DNA of 64,000 nucleotides from Gemmatimonadota bacterium (GTDB taxonomy: Bacteria > Gemmatimonadota > Gemmatimonadetes > Gemmatimonadales > Gemmatimonadaceae). The notes under the pieces were generated by a model that saw only the letters and a list, made by a program, of their open reading frames with translations, was not told the origin of the DNA and made no database searches. The stretch lies in the NCBI GenBank assembly GCA_028287305.1, contig JAQBPX010000015.1, forward strand, positions 1-64,000, read 5' to 3'. Below, in pieces: positions 53,003-60,696 of this stretch. The position numbers and the translations under genes are program-made. Within the stretch, counting starts at the first letter, position 1, and the number at the start of each line of letters is the position of its first letter.

Positions 53003-54972
53003 CGGCCCGCGAGCACGCGGCCGAGCTCGTCCCCGATCCCGGGGGCCAGGGTCTGGAGGAACAGCGGCGACGCATGTCCGGAATCCAGGTAGCGGACTAC
53101 TCCCCCGGCTTCCGGCAAGCACGTGACAGGGCCGCAGAAGGAGTCCGTCATGTCCATCAGCCGCAAGCGCGGGAACTGCTGCAACAGCAGCGCCTCCACC
53201 CTGATGGCGGTCGGGTTGACTGAGTAGAACCGGAGCGAGCTGCACGACTTCCCGGACCGCTGGCCACGAAAGGTGGCGCGCGAAAGGCAGACCGGGCTGT
53301 CGATTCCCGTGTTGGGCGTGTCGCGCAACAGCACTGTCGCAACACGCGCCGAGTCCAGCGCCTGCAGTACGGAGAAGACGCCGTCATGCCATTGCTCGAA
53401 CGTCAGCTTCGCGGTGCCGCCGGAATAAAAGGGCTCGGCGATGTACCCAGAGGAGTTGGCGATCACCGCGACGGCCGGATGCATGGCTGCTATCGCCGCG
53501 ATGGCGCTCTCCCGCCATGCGTCGCACGCCTCGTCCACTCGTCCAAGCTGCCAGTTCACCATGCGTACGCGTGACAGCGGGCATGATGCCCTCGTCATGC
53601 TGACCAGCCGCCAGTGCCGCTGCCGGGCCACGATCCCGAAGGCCGCTCGCCACTGCTCAGCATGCGAATCGCCCACCAGCACGATGGTGGTGTCGCTACC
53701 GGCCACGCCACCTTCACAGGTGACGAGCCGAGGATCCTCCCAGCGCACCAGGCAACCGGCGCCATAGACTACCGAGCCCTGGTTGATGGCAGCGAGGTAT
53801 GGCTGCTGCCCGGGCTCGTTCGCCAGGTGGTTGGCGCGCCTCACACCCGCGAGTGTCGCGAGCACTCCCGTCACCGTGAGCGCTCCGGCCAGGACGAGGC
53901 TGCGACGAGGGCTGTCCAGCAGGAACCGGTGAAACCTGATTGGCCGTTCGATCTTCGCTTCGAGAAGGACGGCGACCAGGAAACTCACGGCAACGCAGAT
54001 GAATCGCTGTCTCGGCGAGAGGCTGCCGTGCCACGCCGTCGCGATCACCAGTGCGGGCCAATGCACGAGGTAGAGAGAATAGGAAACGCGGCCCACCTGC
54101 GTAAGCAACCCCGCGCGCAGCAGGCGCCCCGCTCCTCGCCGCGGCGCAGCAACGCCTGCCATCAGCAGGACCGCCGTTCCTGCCGTCGCTGGCAGGGCGA
54201 CGAGTGGCACTCGAACGCCGTTGTCGAGCGCCGCCGAGGCGACCACCGCTACGAGGGCTGCCCAGCTGGCGAATACCCACGACCGCGCATGCGCCGACTC
54301 CCGCTGCACGAGCATGACCGCAAGCGACCCCATGGCAAACTCCCAGGCGCGATACGGCGTGAGGAAGAAGACCGCTGGCGCGTTGGTGATTGGGGAGAGC
54401 CACGCCAGCGCAAGCGTCGACAGCAGCAGCGCGCCGATCGCAAGGAACAGCGCGCGACGGGAACGCGCGGCGTTCATCACGATCGCGATGAACATTGGCC
54501 AGGCGAAGTAGAACTGCTCTTCGACACCGAGCGACCACTCCTGCAGGTACGGGTTGGTCACCGCCACGGCGCCGAAGTACGTGCCCACGTGGCTTGCCAG
54601 CCAGACGTTGCCCGCGAACAGCGCCGTCCAGAGTCCGGTCGGCTGGACCAGCACCTGTGACACCGGCGCGTAGAGCAGGCCGACGGCCACGGAGGTGCCG
54701 GTGGTAACCAGGATCGCGGCGGGCAGGATGCGCCTGGCGCGGCGCGCGTAGAAGTCAGCAAACGAGATCGTTCCGGAGAGGTCGCGCTCGCGCAGGAGCA
54801 ACCTGGTGATCAGGTAGCCCGAGAGCACGAAGAAGACGTCGACCCCGAGAAAGCCACCGGTGAAGCCCGGCACCTTCGCGTGATAGAAGACCACGAGGAG
54901 CACCGCGATTCCGCGAAGCCCCTCGATGTCCGCGCGATGTCCGCGTTCGTTCAGGTATGCACCATCGCCCAA
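52999..54972 (-). CDS. OafA-like O-acyltransferase with C-terminal SGNH domain (paralogue)
   Basis: The protein is about 657 residues. TTG 54972 is chosen as start because the open frame before it overlaps the GT-C-like gene. A CTG at 54987 forming CTGA with that gene's stop is also possible. It has RADIEGLRGIAVLLVVFYHAK, GGFLGVDVFFVLSGYLIT, ten helices, then SGNH blocks TIVLVGDSHAEQWR and VVRYLDSGHASPLF. It is clearly related to the neighbouring acyltransferase. The two could acetylate different positions of the polymer, which is inference. Confidence 0.93.
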   Translation of the reverse strand: MGDGAYLNERGHRADIEGLRGIAVLLVVFYHAKVPGFTGGFLGVDVFFVLSGYLITRLLLRERDLSGTISFADFYARRARRILPAAILVTTGTSVAVGLLYAPVSQVLVQPTGLWTALFAGNVWLASHVGTYFGAVAVTNPYLQEWSLGVEEQFYFAWPMFIAIVMNAARSRRALFLAIGALLLSTLALAWLSPITNAPAVFFLTPYRAWEFAMGSLAVMLVQRESAHARSWVFASWAALVAVVASAALDNGVRVPLVALPATAGTAVLLMAGVAAPRRGAGRLLRAGLLTQVGRVSYSLYLVHWPALVIATAWHGSLSPRQRFICVAVSFLVAVLLEAKIERPIRFHRFLLDSPRRSLVLAGALTVTGVLATLAGVRRANHLANEPGQQPYLAAINQGSVVYGAGCLVRWEDPRLVTCEGGVAGSDTTIVLVGDSHAEQWRAAFGIVARQRHWRLVSMTRASCPLSRVRMVNWQLGRVDEACDAWRESAIAAIAAMHPAVAVIANSSGYIAEPFYSGGTAKLTFEQWHDGVFSVLQALDSARVATVLLRDTPNTGIDSPVCLSRATFRGQRSGKSCSSLRFYSVNPTAIRVEALLLQQFPRLRLMDMTDSFCGPVTCLPEAGGVVRYLDSGHASPLFLQTLAPGIGDELGRVLAGR

Positions 54973-54983
54973 AGGTGGCGCAG

Positions 54984-56486
54984 TCAGCCGCCGGTCGGTA
55001 GAGCCGGTGCCAACACGCGGTAGAGACCTGCGCGCGGGAGAATCATCACGGGCGGGAAGCGGCGTGGCATGCGCGTGACGAGGGTGGCTGTCGCGCTGCC
55101 CTTCGCTTCGTCGTGGAGCACCACGTACTGGACGCCACGCGCCTCGAGCCACGCGGCAACGAGATTCGCCGAGCGAGGCGCCGATGCAAGGTCGCTTCCC
55201 TCGCGTCGTGTGAGCACCACCAGCATGGAACGCTGGCGCGCGGCGAAGCGCGCGTCGGGGGCGGAGTGCTCACGCAGCCAGCGCGCGACCTGCTCGAGGT
55301 CCGTGTTGGAGCTGCGGCGGATCTCGAATCCATCCTCCGCAGGCAGGTGCGCGGCGCGAATCACGCGCACGAGTCGCTGTGTGCCAACCCCGACGAACAA
55401 CAGCGCCCAGGCGGCGAGGGCCACGTGATGCCGGCCCCGCAACGCCGTGACGACCACGGAGTACACGAGGAATGGCATCACGGGAAGCAGGTAGCGCAGG
55501 TCGTCGTCGCCCATGAAGATCATGTGCGCAAGCACGACGGTCACGTACACGGCGACGTACACGCCAGCCACGCGGAGCTTCCCGCGCAATGCGCGTCGCG
55601 CGCAGGCAAGAACGAGCAACGACGCGAGGAGCAGCACCGTATCGCGCGCCCATGCGCTCCCAGGGGGAGTGACGTTCAGCACCGCGCGCCCCGGGGTGCC
55701 AAGCATCGCCGCTCCGTGCCACGCCCGGCTCGCGAGCGCGCCCACCCCGAGGGAGCGAGGCGCTGACGCAAAGGGGTCGTCCACCGCGAACATCCTGAGC
55801 CAGCCACCGATGTAGCCCGCGCCGGCAAGCGAGTCCCACGCAACCGCCGCGCAACAGGCGGCGGCCGAGCCGAGGAGCAGCAGGCGCGTTCGAGTGTCCA
55901 GGCGCACTCCGTCACGGGGCCATGAGGTCCAGGCGACCGCCAGCACCAGCGCCAGGCCGATGGTTCGCGTGAGCGCCAACGCCACGAGCAGCGCCGCTCC
56001 CGCCACGGCCTGTCGAGCGCCTCCCGACTGGCGCGGGATCGTGACGCACCGCAGCGCGGCCACGCTCAGGAGCAGGTACAGCGGCTCGGACAGCAACTGC
56101 GTGCTGGCATTGATGAGCGCCACCGAGCAGAGCGACAGCACGGCGGAGATCCCCGCCGCCCGAGGATCGTCTCGCGCGAGCAAGCGCCACGCGAGCAGTA
56201 TCCCGGAGAGCAGCAGGAGGTGGTTCCACGCGTTGAGCGCCGTGTACCCGCGGGGCGCGGCGCGCAGCACCAGCGCGAAGGCCGCGGACGTGAGCGGTGG
56301 GCCGCCGGCGCCAGTGTCGAAGCGACCGGCGGCCCATCGCTGCGCAGCCCCTACGTACGTGGCACTGTCCGGCGAGATCTCCCAATGGGGACCAATGCCG
56401 GCCAGCAGCAGTGCCGCCAGCAGTGCCGCCAGTACTGCCGCAATGGCCCATGTCACCTGCATTCCGCCCATCGCGAACCGCCGCAT
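54984..56486 (-). CDS. Polytopic membrane protein, probable GT-C-type glycosyltransferase
   Basis: The protein is 500 residues with about eleven hydrophobic helices and a periplasmic C-terminal domain. The first loop reads HWEISPDSATYVGAAQRWAAG, giving an Asp after the first helix, as in ArnT/PMT-like GT-C enzymes that use polyprenyl-phosphate sugars. MIFMGDDDLRYLLPVMPFLV is a second acidic loop. The C-terminal 110 residues (TDLEQVARWLREHSAPDARF onward) resemble the soluble tail of GT39-type proteins. Family assignment is by layout rather than strong motif match. ATG 56486 overlaps the deacetylase-like stop (TGATG). Confidence 0.72.
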   Translation of the reverse strand: MRRFAMGGMQVTWAIAAVLAALLAALLLAGIGPHWEISPDSATYVGAAQRWAAGRFDTGAGGPPLTSAAFALVLRAAPRGYTALNAWNHLLLLSGILLAWRLLARDDPRAAGISAVLSLCSVALINASTQLLSEPLYLLLSVAALRCVTIPRQSGGARQAVAGAALLVALALTRTIGLALVLAVAWTSWPRDGVRLDTRTRLLLLGSAAACCAAVAWDSLAGAGYIGGWLRMFAVDDPFASAPRSLGVGALASRAWHGAAMLGTPGRAVLNVTPPGSAWARDTVLLLASLLVLACARRALRGKLRVAGVYVAVYVTVVLAHMIFMGDDDLRYLLPVMPFLVYSVVVTALRGRHHVALAAWALLFVGVGTQRLVRVIRAAHLPAEDGFEIRRSSNTDLEQVARWLREHSAPDARFAARQRSMLVVLTRREGSDLASAPRSANLVAAWLEARGVQYVVLHDEAKGSATATLVTRMPRRFPPVMILPRAGLYRVLAPALPTGG

Positions 56487-57907
56487 CAGGTCGCGTTCGC
56501 GAGAAACAGGTCGGCAGCCACGGAGTCCGCCGTTCGCAGCGTAGCCCGCGACTGCAGTGCGCTGAGGATAGCGGGGTAGTGCGGCAGCCAGTGCGCGGCA
56601 TAGCAGTCGTGCAGGCCGAGCGCCACGAACTCATGCCGCTCCACGGCGTCGAGAAGCAGCCGGAGCCACGGCTCGAACTCCATCTCGCGCGTGTGGAGCG
56701 CGTAATCGTCCATCAGCACCGGGATCCTGGCGACCCCGTCCTGCAGGCGAGGAACCCGGGTGCCCAGTGAGCCAACCGAGCTCGCGACCCATTCGAAATT
56801 GTGCCAGGCCAGGTTGCGCGATGACAGCTCTCGCGTGACCCGGCTGCGCGGCACCCGGTAACCCTTCACGCGATAGTCCACGCTCCGGCAGCGGCCGAGC
56901 TGCGGCGCCGCCAGGTCGTGGTCGAAGGAGTGAAACGCCAGGCAATGGCCCGCCTGTTCGATCGACTCTCGATACGCCGGGAAGAGCGCGCCCACCACGC
57001 AATACGTGGACGACACGCGCGAGTCCGCCTCCACCGCGAGCATCTCGCGCAGCGCGCGAGGTGACTCCAGATCCATGCGGGCCGCGCCGGCCGGGTCGCC
57101 GTCGCGGTGGCCGAAGCCTCCTTCGATGTCGTGCATGACGCAGACCGTGCGGCCGCCGCCGATGCGCTCCGAATGCCGCGAGGCGGGAACGCGACGCGAC
57201 GCGATGCCTGACGCCTTCACTTCCCACCAGTCGCCGCGCCGCGAGGCGTCGAAGCGCGCCGAGGCTGCGCCATCGTATACGCGCTGGAACAGGGCGGGCT
57301 TCACTACGCGCGCGCGGTCAGTGTGCAGCATCGCCAGCTCGGCGGAGGGAATGCGGATCCGCGCGGCCTTCCGCTCGTGCGCGAAGTTCGCCACCGCATT
57401 CATCAGCAGGTGATGCCAGCCGCGAAATTCCCGCTCCACGCGCGTCTTGAGCTCGCGCCGCCGGGAGATTCGCTGCACGAGATCCGACTGGTGGCACATG
57501 GTGTAGAGCGTCCGCCCTGCCTGCGCGATGGAGACGCTCGCCACCTGGCCCAGGCGCCCGAAGTGCTGCTGGTGCCACGCGACGTCTGCGTCATGGAAGA
57601 GCGACGGATCGAACCGGGAGGCGACCTCGGGCTCCGCGAACAGCACGAGCTGCCACACACGATCCGGCCGCCGCACGTTCGCCATCCGCTCGGCGAGCAT
57701 CATTCCATCGGGTCCGCACTTGGGCATCGCGCGCCAGTGATGCGGAAAGAATCCCTGCGTCGGGATACCGATCTTCCGGAATGCGGCCCGGTCAGCCTCG
57801 GGATGACGATGCAGCCTGGCTTCCATGCCGGGCGCCCACGATTGTGCCTGTTCCGTCCCCAGCCATGGCAGGAGCTGGGGCCAGTGTCGTTCCGGTCGCA
57901 GGCTCAC
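56486..57907 (-). CDS. Polysaccharide deacetylase-like protein
   Basis: The protein is 473 residues from GTG 57907, forming GTGA with the GGDEF-EAL stop. The long open frame further upstream lies across that gene and is rejected. The region with CVMHDIEGGFGHRDGD resembles the first NodB motif (metal-binding Asp/Glu after a strand), FHSFDHDLAAPQ the His-x-x-x-His/Asp site, and LGLHDCYAAHW the final His block. The N-terminal 230 residues (GIPTQGFFPHHWRAMPKCG, WQLVLFAEPEVASRF) are an extra domain of unknown role. Activity is inferred from the three spaced motifs. Confidence 0.75.
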   Translation of the reverse strand: MSLRPERHWPQLLPWLGTEQAQSWAPGMEARLHRHPEADRAAFRKIGIPTQGFFPHHWRAMPKCGPDGMMLAERMANVRRPDRVWQLVLFAEPEVASRFDPSLFHDADVAWHQQHFGRLGQVASVSIAQAGRTLYTMCHQSDLVQRISRRRELKTRVEREFRGWHHLLMNAVANFAHERKAARIRIPSAELAMLHTDRARVVKPALFQRVYDGAASARFDASRRGDWWEVKASGIASRRVPASRHSERIGGGRTVCVMHDIEGGFGHRDGDPAGAARMDLESPRALREMLAVEADSRVSSTYCVVGALFPAYRESIEQAGHCLAFHSFDHDLAAPQLGRCRSVDYRVKGYRVPRSRVTRELSSRNLAWHNFEWVASSVGSLGTRVPRLQDGVARIPVLMDDYALHTREMEFEPWLRLLLDAVERHEFVALGLHDCYAAHWLPHYPAILSALQSRATLRTADSVAADLFLANAT

Positions 57908-59949
57908 CCCTGCACGATCTTCAACTCCACGCTGCCCGAGACGCGCTTCATCACTGCGCCCTCGCGCTTGAACATCCCGCTCATCTCGTCCGGCGCGATC
58001 GGCGGGCAGCAGAGGTAACCCTGCCACATCTCGCACCCCTGCTCCTGCAGGAACTCGAGCTGCGCCGGATTCTCCACGCCCTCGGCGATCACCGTGAGGT
58101 TCATCGAGCGCGCCAGCGCGACCACTGCGCGCGCAACGGCTGCGTCGTTGGGGTCGAGCACCAGGTCGCGCACGAACGACCCATCGATCTTGAGCGCGTC
58201 CACCGGGAAGCTCTTGAGCACCGCCAGCGACGAATAGCCGGTGCCGAAGTCGTCGATCCAGATCTTCACGCCGATCTTCTTCAGCACCTTGAGGCGCTCG
58301 AGGGTCTCGCCCTCGATGTCCATCGCCGCGCTCTCGGGAATCTCCAGCGCGAGGCAGTTGAGCGGGAGGTCGTGCTTCCGCATCAACTCGCTCAGCATGT
58401 TGACGAAGTTGCTCTGCTTCAGCTGTCGCGGGCTGAGGTTCACGCTGAGGCTCAGCTCGGGATGCCCGTTGGTGCGCCACTGCTTGAGTTGCGCGACCGC
58501 CATCCGGATCATCAGCTCGCCGATCTCCACCATCATTCCCGTGCTCTCGGCGAGGCGCAGGAAGTGGTCGGGGCGGAGCAGGCCGAGCATCGGGTGGCGC
58601 CAGCGCAGCATGGCTTCCACGCCTTCGATGTGCTGATTGTCCATCCGCACGATCGGCTGGTAGTGCACCTCGAAGTCGGCGCCGTGCTGCACGCTGCGAC
58701 GGAGCGCGCCCTCGAGCGCGAGCTGCTCCAGCGCGTGCGCGTTCATCTCGGCGGTGTACAGCTGGAAGAGGTCGCTCCCCTCGGCCTTCGCGCGATACAT
58801 GGCGGCGTCGGCATTCTTGAGCAGGACCTCGGCCGTGTCGCCGTCATCGGGATAGATGGTGATCCCCATGCTGCCGCTCACGAAGAGCTCGCGTCCGTCG
58901 ATCTCCATCGGGAGGCGAATGGCCTCCTTCACCTTCTTCGCGACCTGGATGGCGTCGTCGACGCTGTTGACCACGGGGGCGAGGATGGTGAACTCGTCGC
59001 CGCCCATGCGCGCGACGGTGTCGTTCTCGCGCAGCACCTGCTTCACGCGCAGCGCGATCTGCTGGAGCATCTTGTCGCCGACGCTGTGGCCGAGCGAGTC
59101 GTTGATGACCTTGAAGCGGTCGAGGTCGAAGAAGAAGACCGCGAGCTTGTGACGCGAGCGTCGCGCCTGCGGGATCGCGAGGTTCAGGTGGTCCATGAAC
59201 AGCTTGCGATTCGGCAGCCCCGTGAGCGGGTCATGGAACGCCAGCTGCGCGATCTGCTCGGCGTTGCGCCGGGACACCTGTCGCTCCTCTTCCAGCAGCC
59301 AGATGACGACGCCCAGCCCGATGGCGAACATCAGGAGGAAGTCGAAGAAGCTCAGGTAGAGCGAGTGTTCCTCGGGGAGCGAGAAGCCCAGGAGCCCGGT
59401 GAGGCTCGAGGTCGACATGAGCTGGTCCACGCCGTAGGCGAGGAATGCGGAGGTCACGAGGCGCTTGCCGATGCCACCCTCGGTCGCCTTGTGGCGCCAG
59501 ACCACGGCCGCCGACCAGAGGAAGGCGAAGCCCGCGGAGAAGCCGCGCAGCCCGCTGCGCATGAGCAGCCGCTGCGCGGCGGTCCCGCCGTCCCACGTGA
59601 ACAGGAGGTGAGTGCCCGCACCGATGACCACGGCTGCGATCAGGAGGTGCTGGCGGGTGCCGGGGGCTACGTCCTCGTCGTGCGAGAGCTCCCACGCGCC
59701 AAGGAGCAACCAGACGAGCTGGAGGTAGCCGGCGACGCCCGTGCCCACGGTGAGCAGGAGCCTGAGCCCGCCCTCGGTGGACATGACCATCGGCACGCCG
59801 ATGAGGAGCACGGCGTGCGCGACCCAGCTCCGCATCCAGTCCCGAAGGAATGGGCGGTTGTAGTCCTTGTAGAAGGCCCGGAAGATGACGGCGGTGATGA
59901 GCGCGCCGAGGGCTTCGAGCAGGAAGGTCGCGTAGAGCGTAGTCCGCAT
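57904..59949 (-). CDS. Membrane GGDEF-EAL protein (c-di-GMP metabolism)
   Basis: This is a 681-residue c-di-GMP enzyme. Seven or eight membrane helices fill residues 1-220 as a sensor. The GGDEF domain (about 235-400) has an intact ARMGGDEF (316-320) preceded at the right spacing by an RxxD inhibitory site (307-310). In the EAL domain (about 405-665) the name motif reads VEAMLRW, so EAM rather than EAL, while DDFGTGYSSL and the IAEGVE block are kept. Cyclase activity looks possible and phosphodiesterase activity is uncertain. It sits at the head of the acyltransferase/deacetylase run, sharing GTGA with the next gene, which suggests co-regulation with decoration of the polymer. Confidence 0.92.
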   Translation of the reverse strand: MRTTLYATFLLEALGALITAVIFRAFYKDYNRPFLRDWMRSWVAHAVLLIGVPMVMSTEGGLRLLLTVGTGVAGYLQLVWLLLGAWELSHDEDVAPGTRQHLLIAAVVIGAGTHLLFTWDGGTAAQRLLMRSGLRGFSAGFAFLWSAAVVWRHKATEGGIGKRLVTSAFLAYGVDQLMSTSSLTGLLGFSLPEEHSLYLSFFDFLLMFAIGLGVVIWLLEEERQVSRRNAEQIAQLAFHDPLTGLPNRKLFMDHLNLAIPQARRSRHKLAVFFFDLDRFKVINDSLGHSVGDKMLQQIALRVKQVLRENDTVARMGGDEFTILAPVVNSVDDAIQVAKKVKEAIRLPMEIDGRELFVSGSMGITIYPDDGDTAEVLLKNADAAMYRAKAEGSDLFQLYTAEMNAHALEQLALEGALRRSVQHGADFEVHYQPIVRMDNQHIEGVEAMLRWRHPMLGLLRPDHFLRLAESTGMMVEIGELMIRMAVAQLKQWRTNGHPELSLSVNLSPRQLKQSNFVNMLSELMRKHDLPLNCLALEIPESAAMDIEGETLERLKVLKKIGVKIWIDDFGTGYSSLAVLKSFPVDALKIDGSFVRDLVLDPNDAAVARAVVALARSMNLTVIAEGVENPAQLEFLQEQGCEMWQGYLCCPPIAPDEMSGMFKREGAVMKRVSGSVELKIVQG

Positions 59950-60006
59950 GCCGTTAGTTGGACGGTCAAGATGCGGTCACGCCACAACTGGAGTCCAGAC
60001 CCTAAA

Positions 60007-60044
60007 CGCCCGTTCCTGTATAGAATCTATACAGGCAACGGGCG
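60007..60044 (-). terminator. Long hairpin, candidate terminator for the ferritin-like gene
   Basis: Positions 60007-60024 pair with 60026-60044 as an 18-bp stem with one bulged C (60036) and a single central base. The arms are CGCCCGTTCCTGTATAGA and its complement. On the minus strand it lies about 20 bases past the ferritin-like stop and is followed by TTTAGGG, a weak T tract. It could also be a protein-binding palindrome upstream of the GGDEF-EAL gene at 59949. Confidence 0.6.
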
Positions 60045-60062
60045 GTCGGTCAGAACGGCGGT

Positions 60063-60578
60063 TTACTCGGCGGCTTCCTTTTCCGCCATCCCTTCCAGCT
60101 TCTGCATGGCGCCGAGCGCGTTGCGCTCGATGAAGGTCGCCATCGCCACCTCCTGCTCCAGGTTCGCATTGAGCAGCCGCGAGCACTCCGCGTTGCCCAG
60201 CGTCTCGGCGATCGCGATCGCCGTGCGGTAGGCCGCGATCTCGTAGTGCTCGATGCGCAGGCCGCTGCCGACGTCGAACGCCTCGAGCATCGCCTTGTTG
60301 GGCTCTTCGTCCTCGATGAAGTTGTCGTGCTCTTCCTTGAGCCCCACGGCGGCGTCGCACTTCTGCGCCCGCGCGGCGTAGCCGATCGTCTCGAACGCCT
60401 TCTCGACGTTCACGATCTGGTCCTCGGTCTCCGAGGCGTGCTGCTCGATGCGCGACTTCATTTTCGGGTCGCGCACTTCCTTTGACATCTTCTTGAGCCC
60501 CTTGAGGAAGGTGCGCTCGGCGTACAGGATGTCGCCGAGCTCATGCTTCAGGAGCTGGGTGAGGTTTTCTACGGCCAT
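60063..60578 (-). CDS. DUF892 ferritin-like protein (YciE-like)
   Basis: The protein is 171 residues from ATG 60578; the 25 codons of frame before it lack homology. It is a four-helix ferritin-like domain with the DUF892 pattern: LKHELGDILYAERTFLKGLKK (Glu ligands), RIEQHASETEDQIVNVEKAF, and LRIEHYEIAAYRTAI, with LEQEVAMATFIERNA near the end. The conserved Glu/His positions could bind a di-iron site. YciE-type proteins are stress-associated, and no link to the polysaccharide genes is visible. A long hairpin follows the stop. Confidence 0.93.
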   Translation of the reverse strand: MAVENLTQLLKHELGDILYAERTFLKGLKKMSKEVRDPKMKSRIEQHASETEDQIVNVEKAFETIGYAARAQKCDAAVGLKEEHDNFIEDEEPNKAMLEAFDVGSGLRIEHYEIAAYRTAIAIAETLGNAECSRLLNANLEQEVAMATFIERNALGAMQKLEGMAEKEAAE

Positions 60579-60593
60579 GGTCGGGTCCCCTGG

Positions 60594-60624
60594 ATTATGA
60601 TGTTGGTCCCGCGGACACTGGCAA
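60594..60624 (-). promoter_or_regulatory. Weak candidate promoter for the ferritin-like gene
   Basis: On the minus strand TTGCCA (60619-60624, 5/6 to consensus) and CATAAT (60594-60599, 5/6) are 19 bases apart, two more than ideal. The implied transcript starts only about 8 bases before ATG 60578, leaving little room for a Shine-Dalgarno, so this is a low-confidence call. Confidence 0.28.
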
Positions 60625-60696
60625 GGCGAGTACCACGAAACGCCCCGGGACAAGGGTCGTCATGCTCGCGTCACGTCCGCATGCCCCCGACGACGG

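Noticed and set aside
57781-60231. 816-codon plus-strand open frame
   Set aside because: It lies opposite the GGDEF-EAL gene and has a His/Glu/Arg-rich product with no domain; a high-GC shadow frame.
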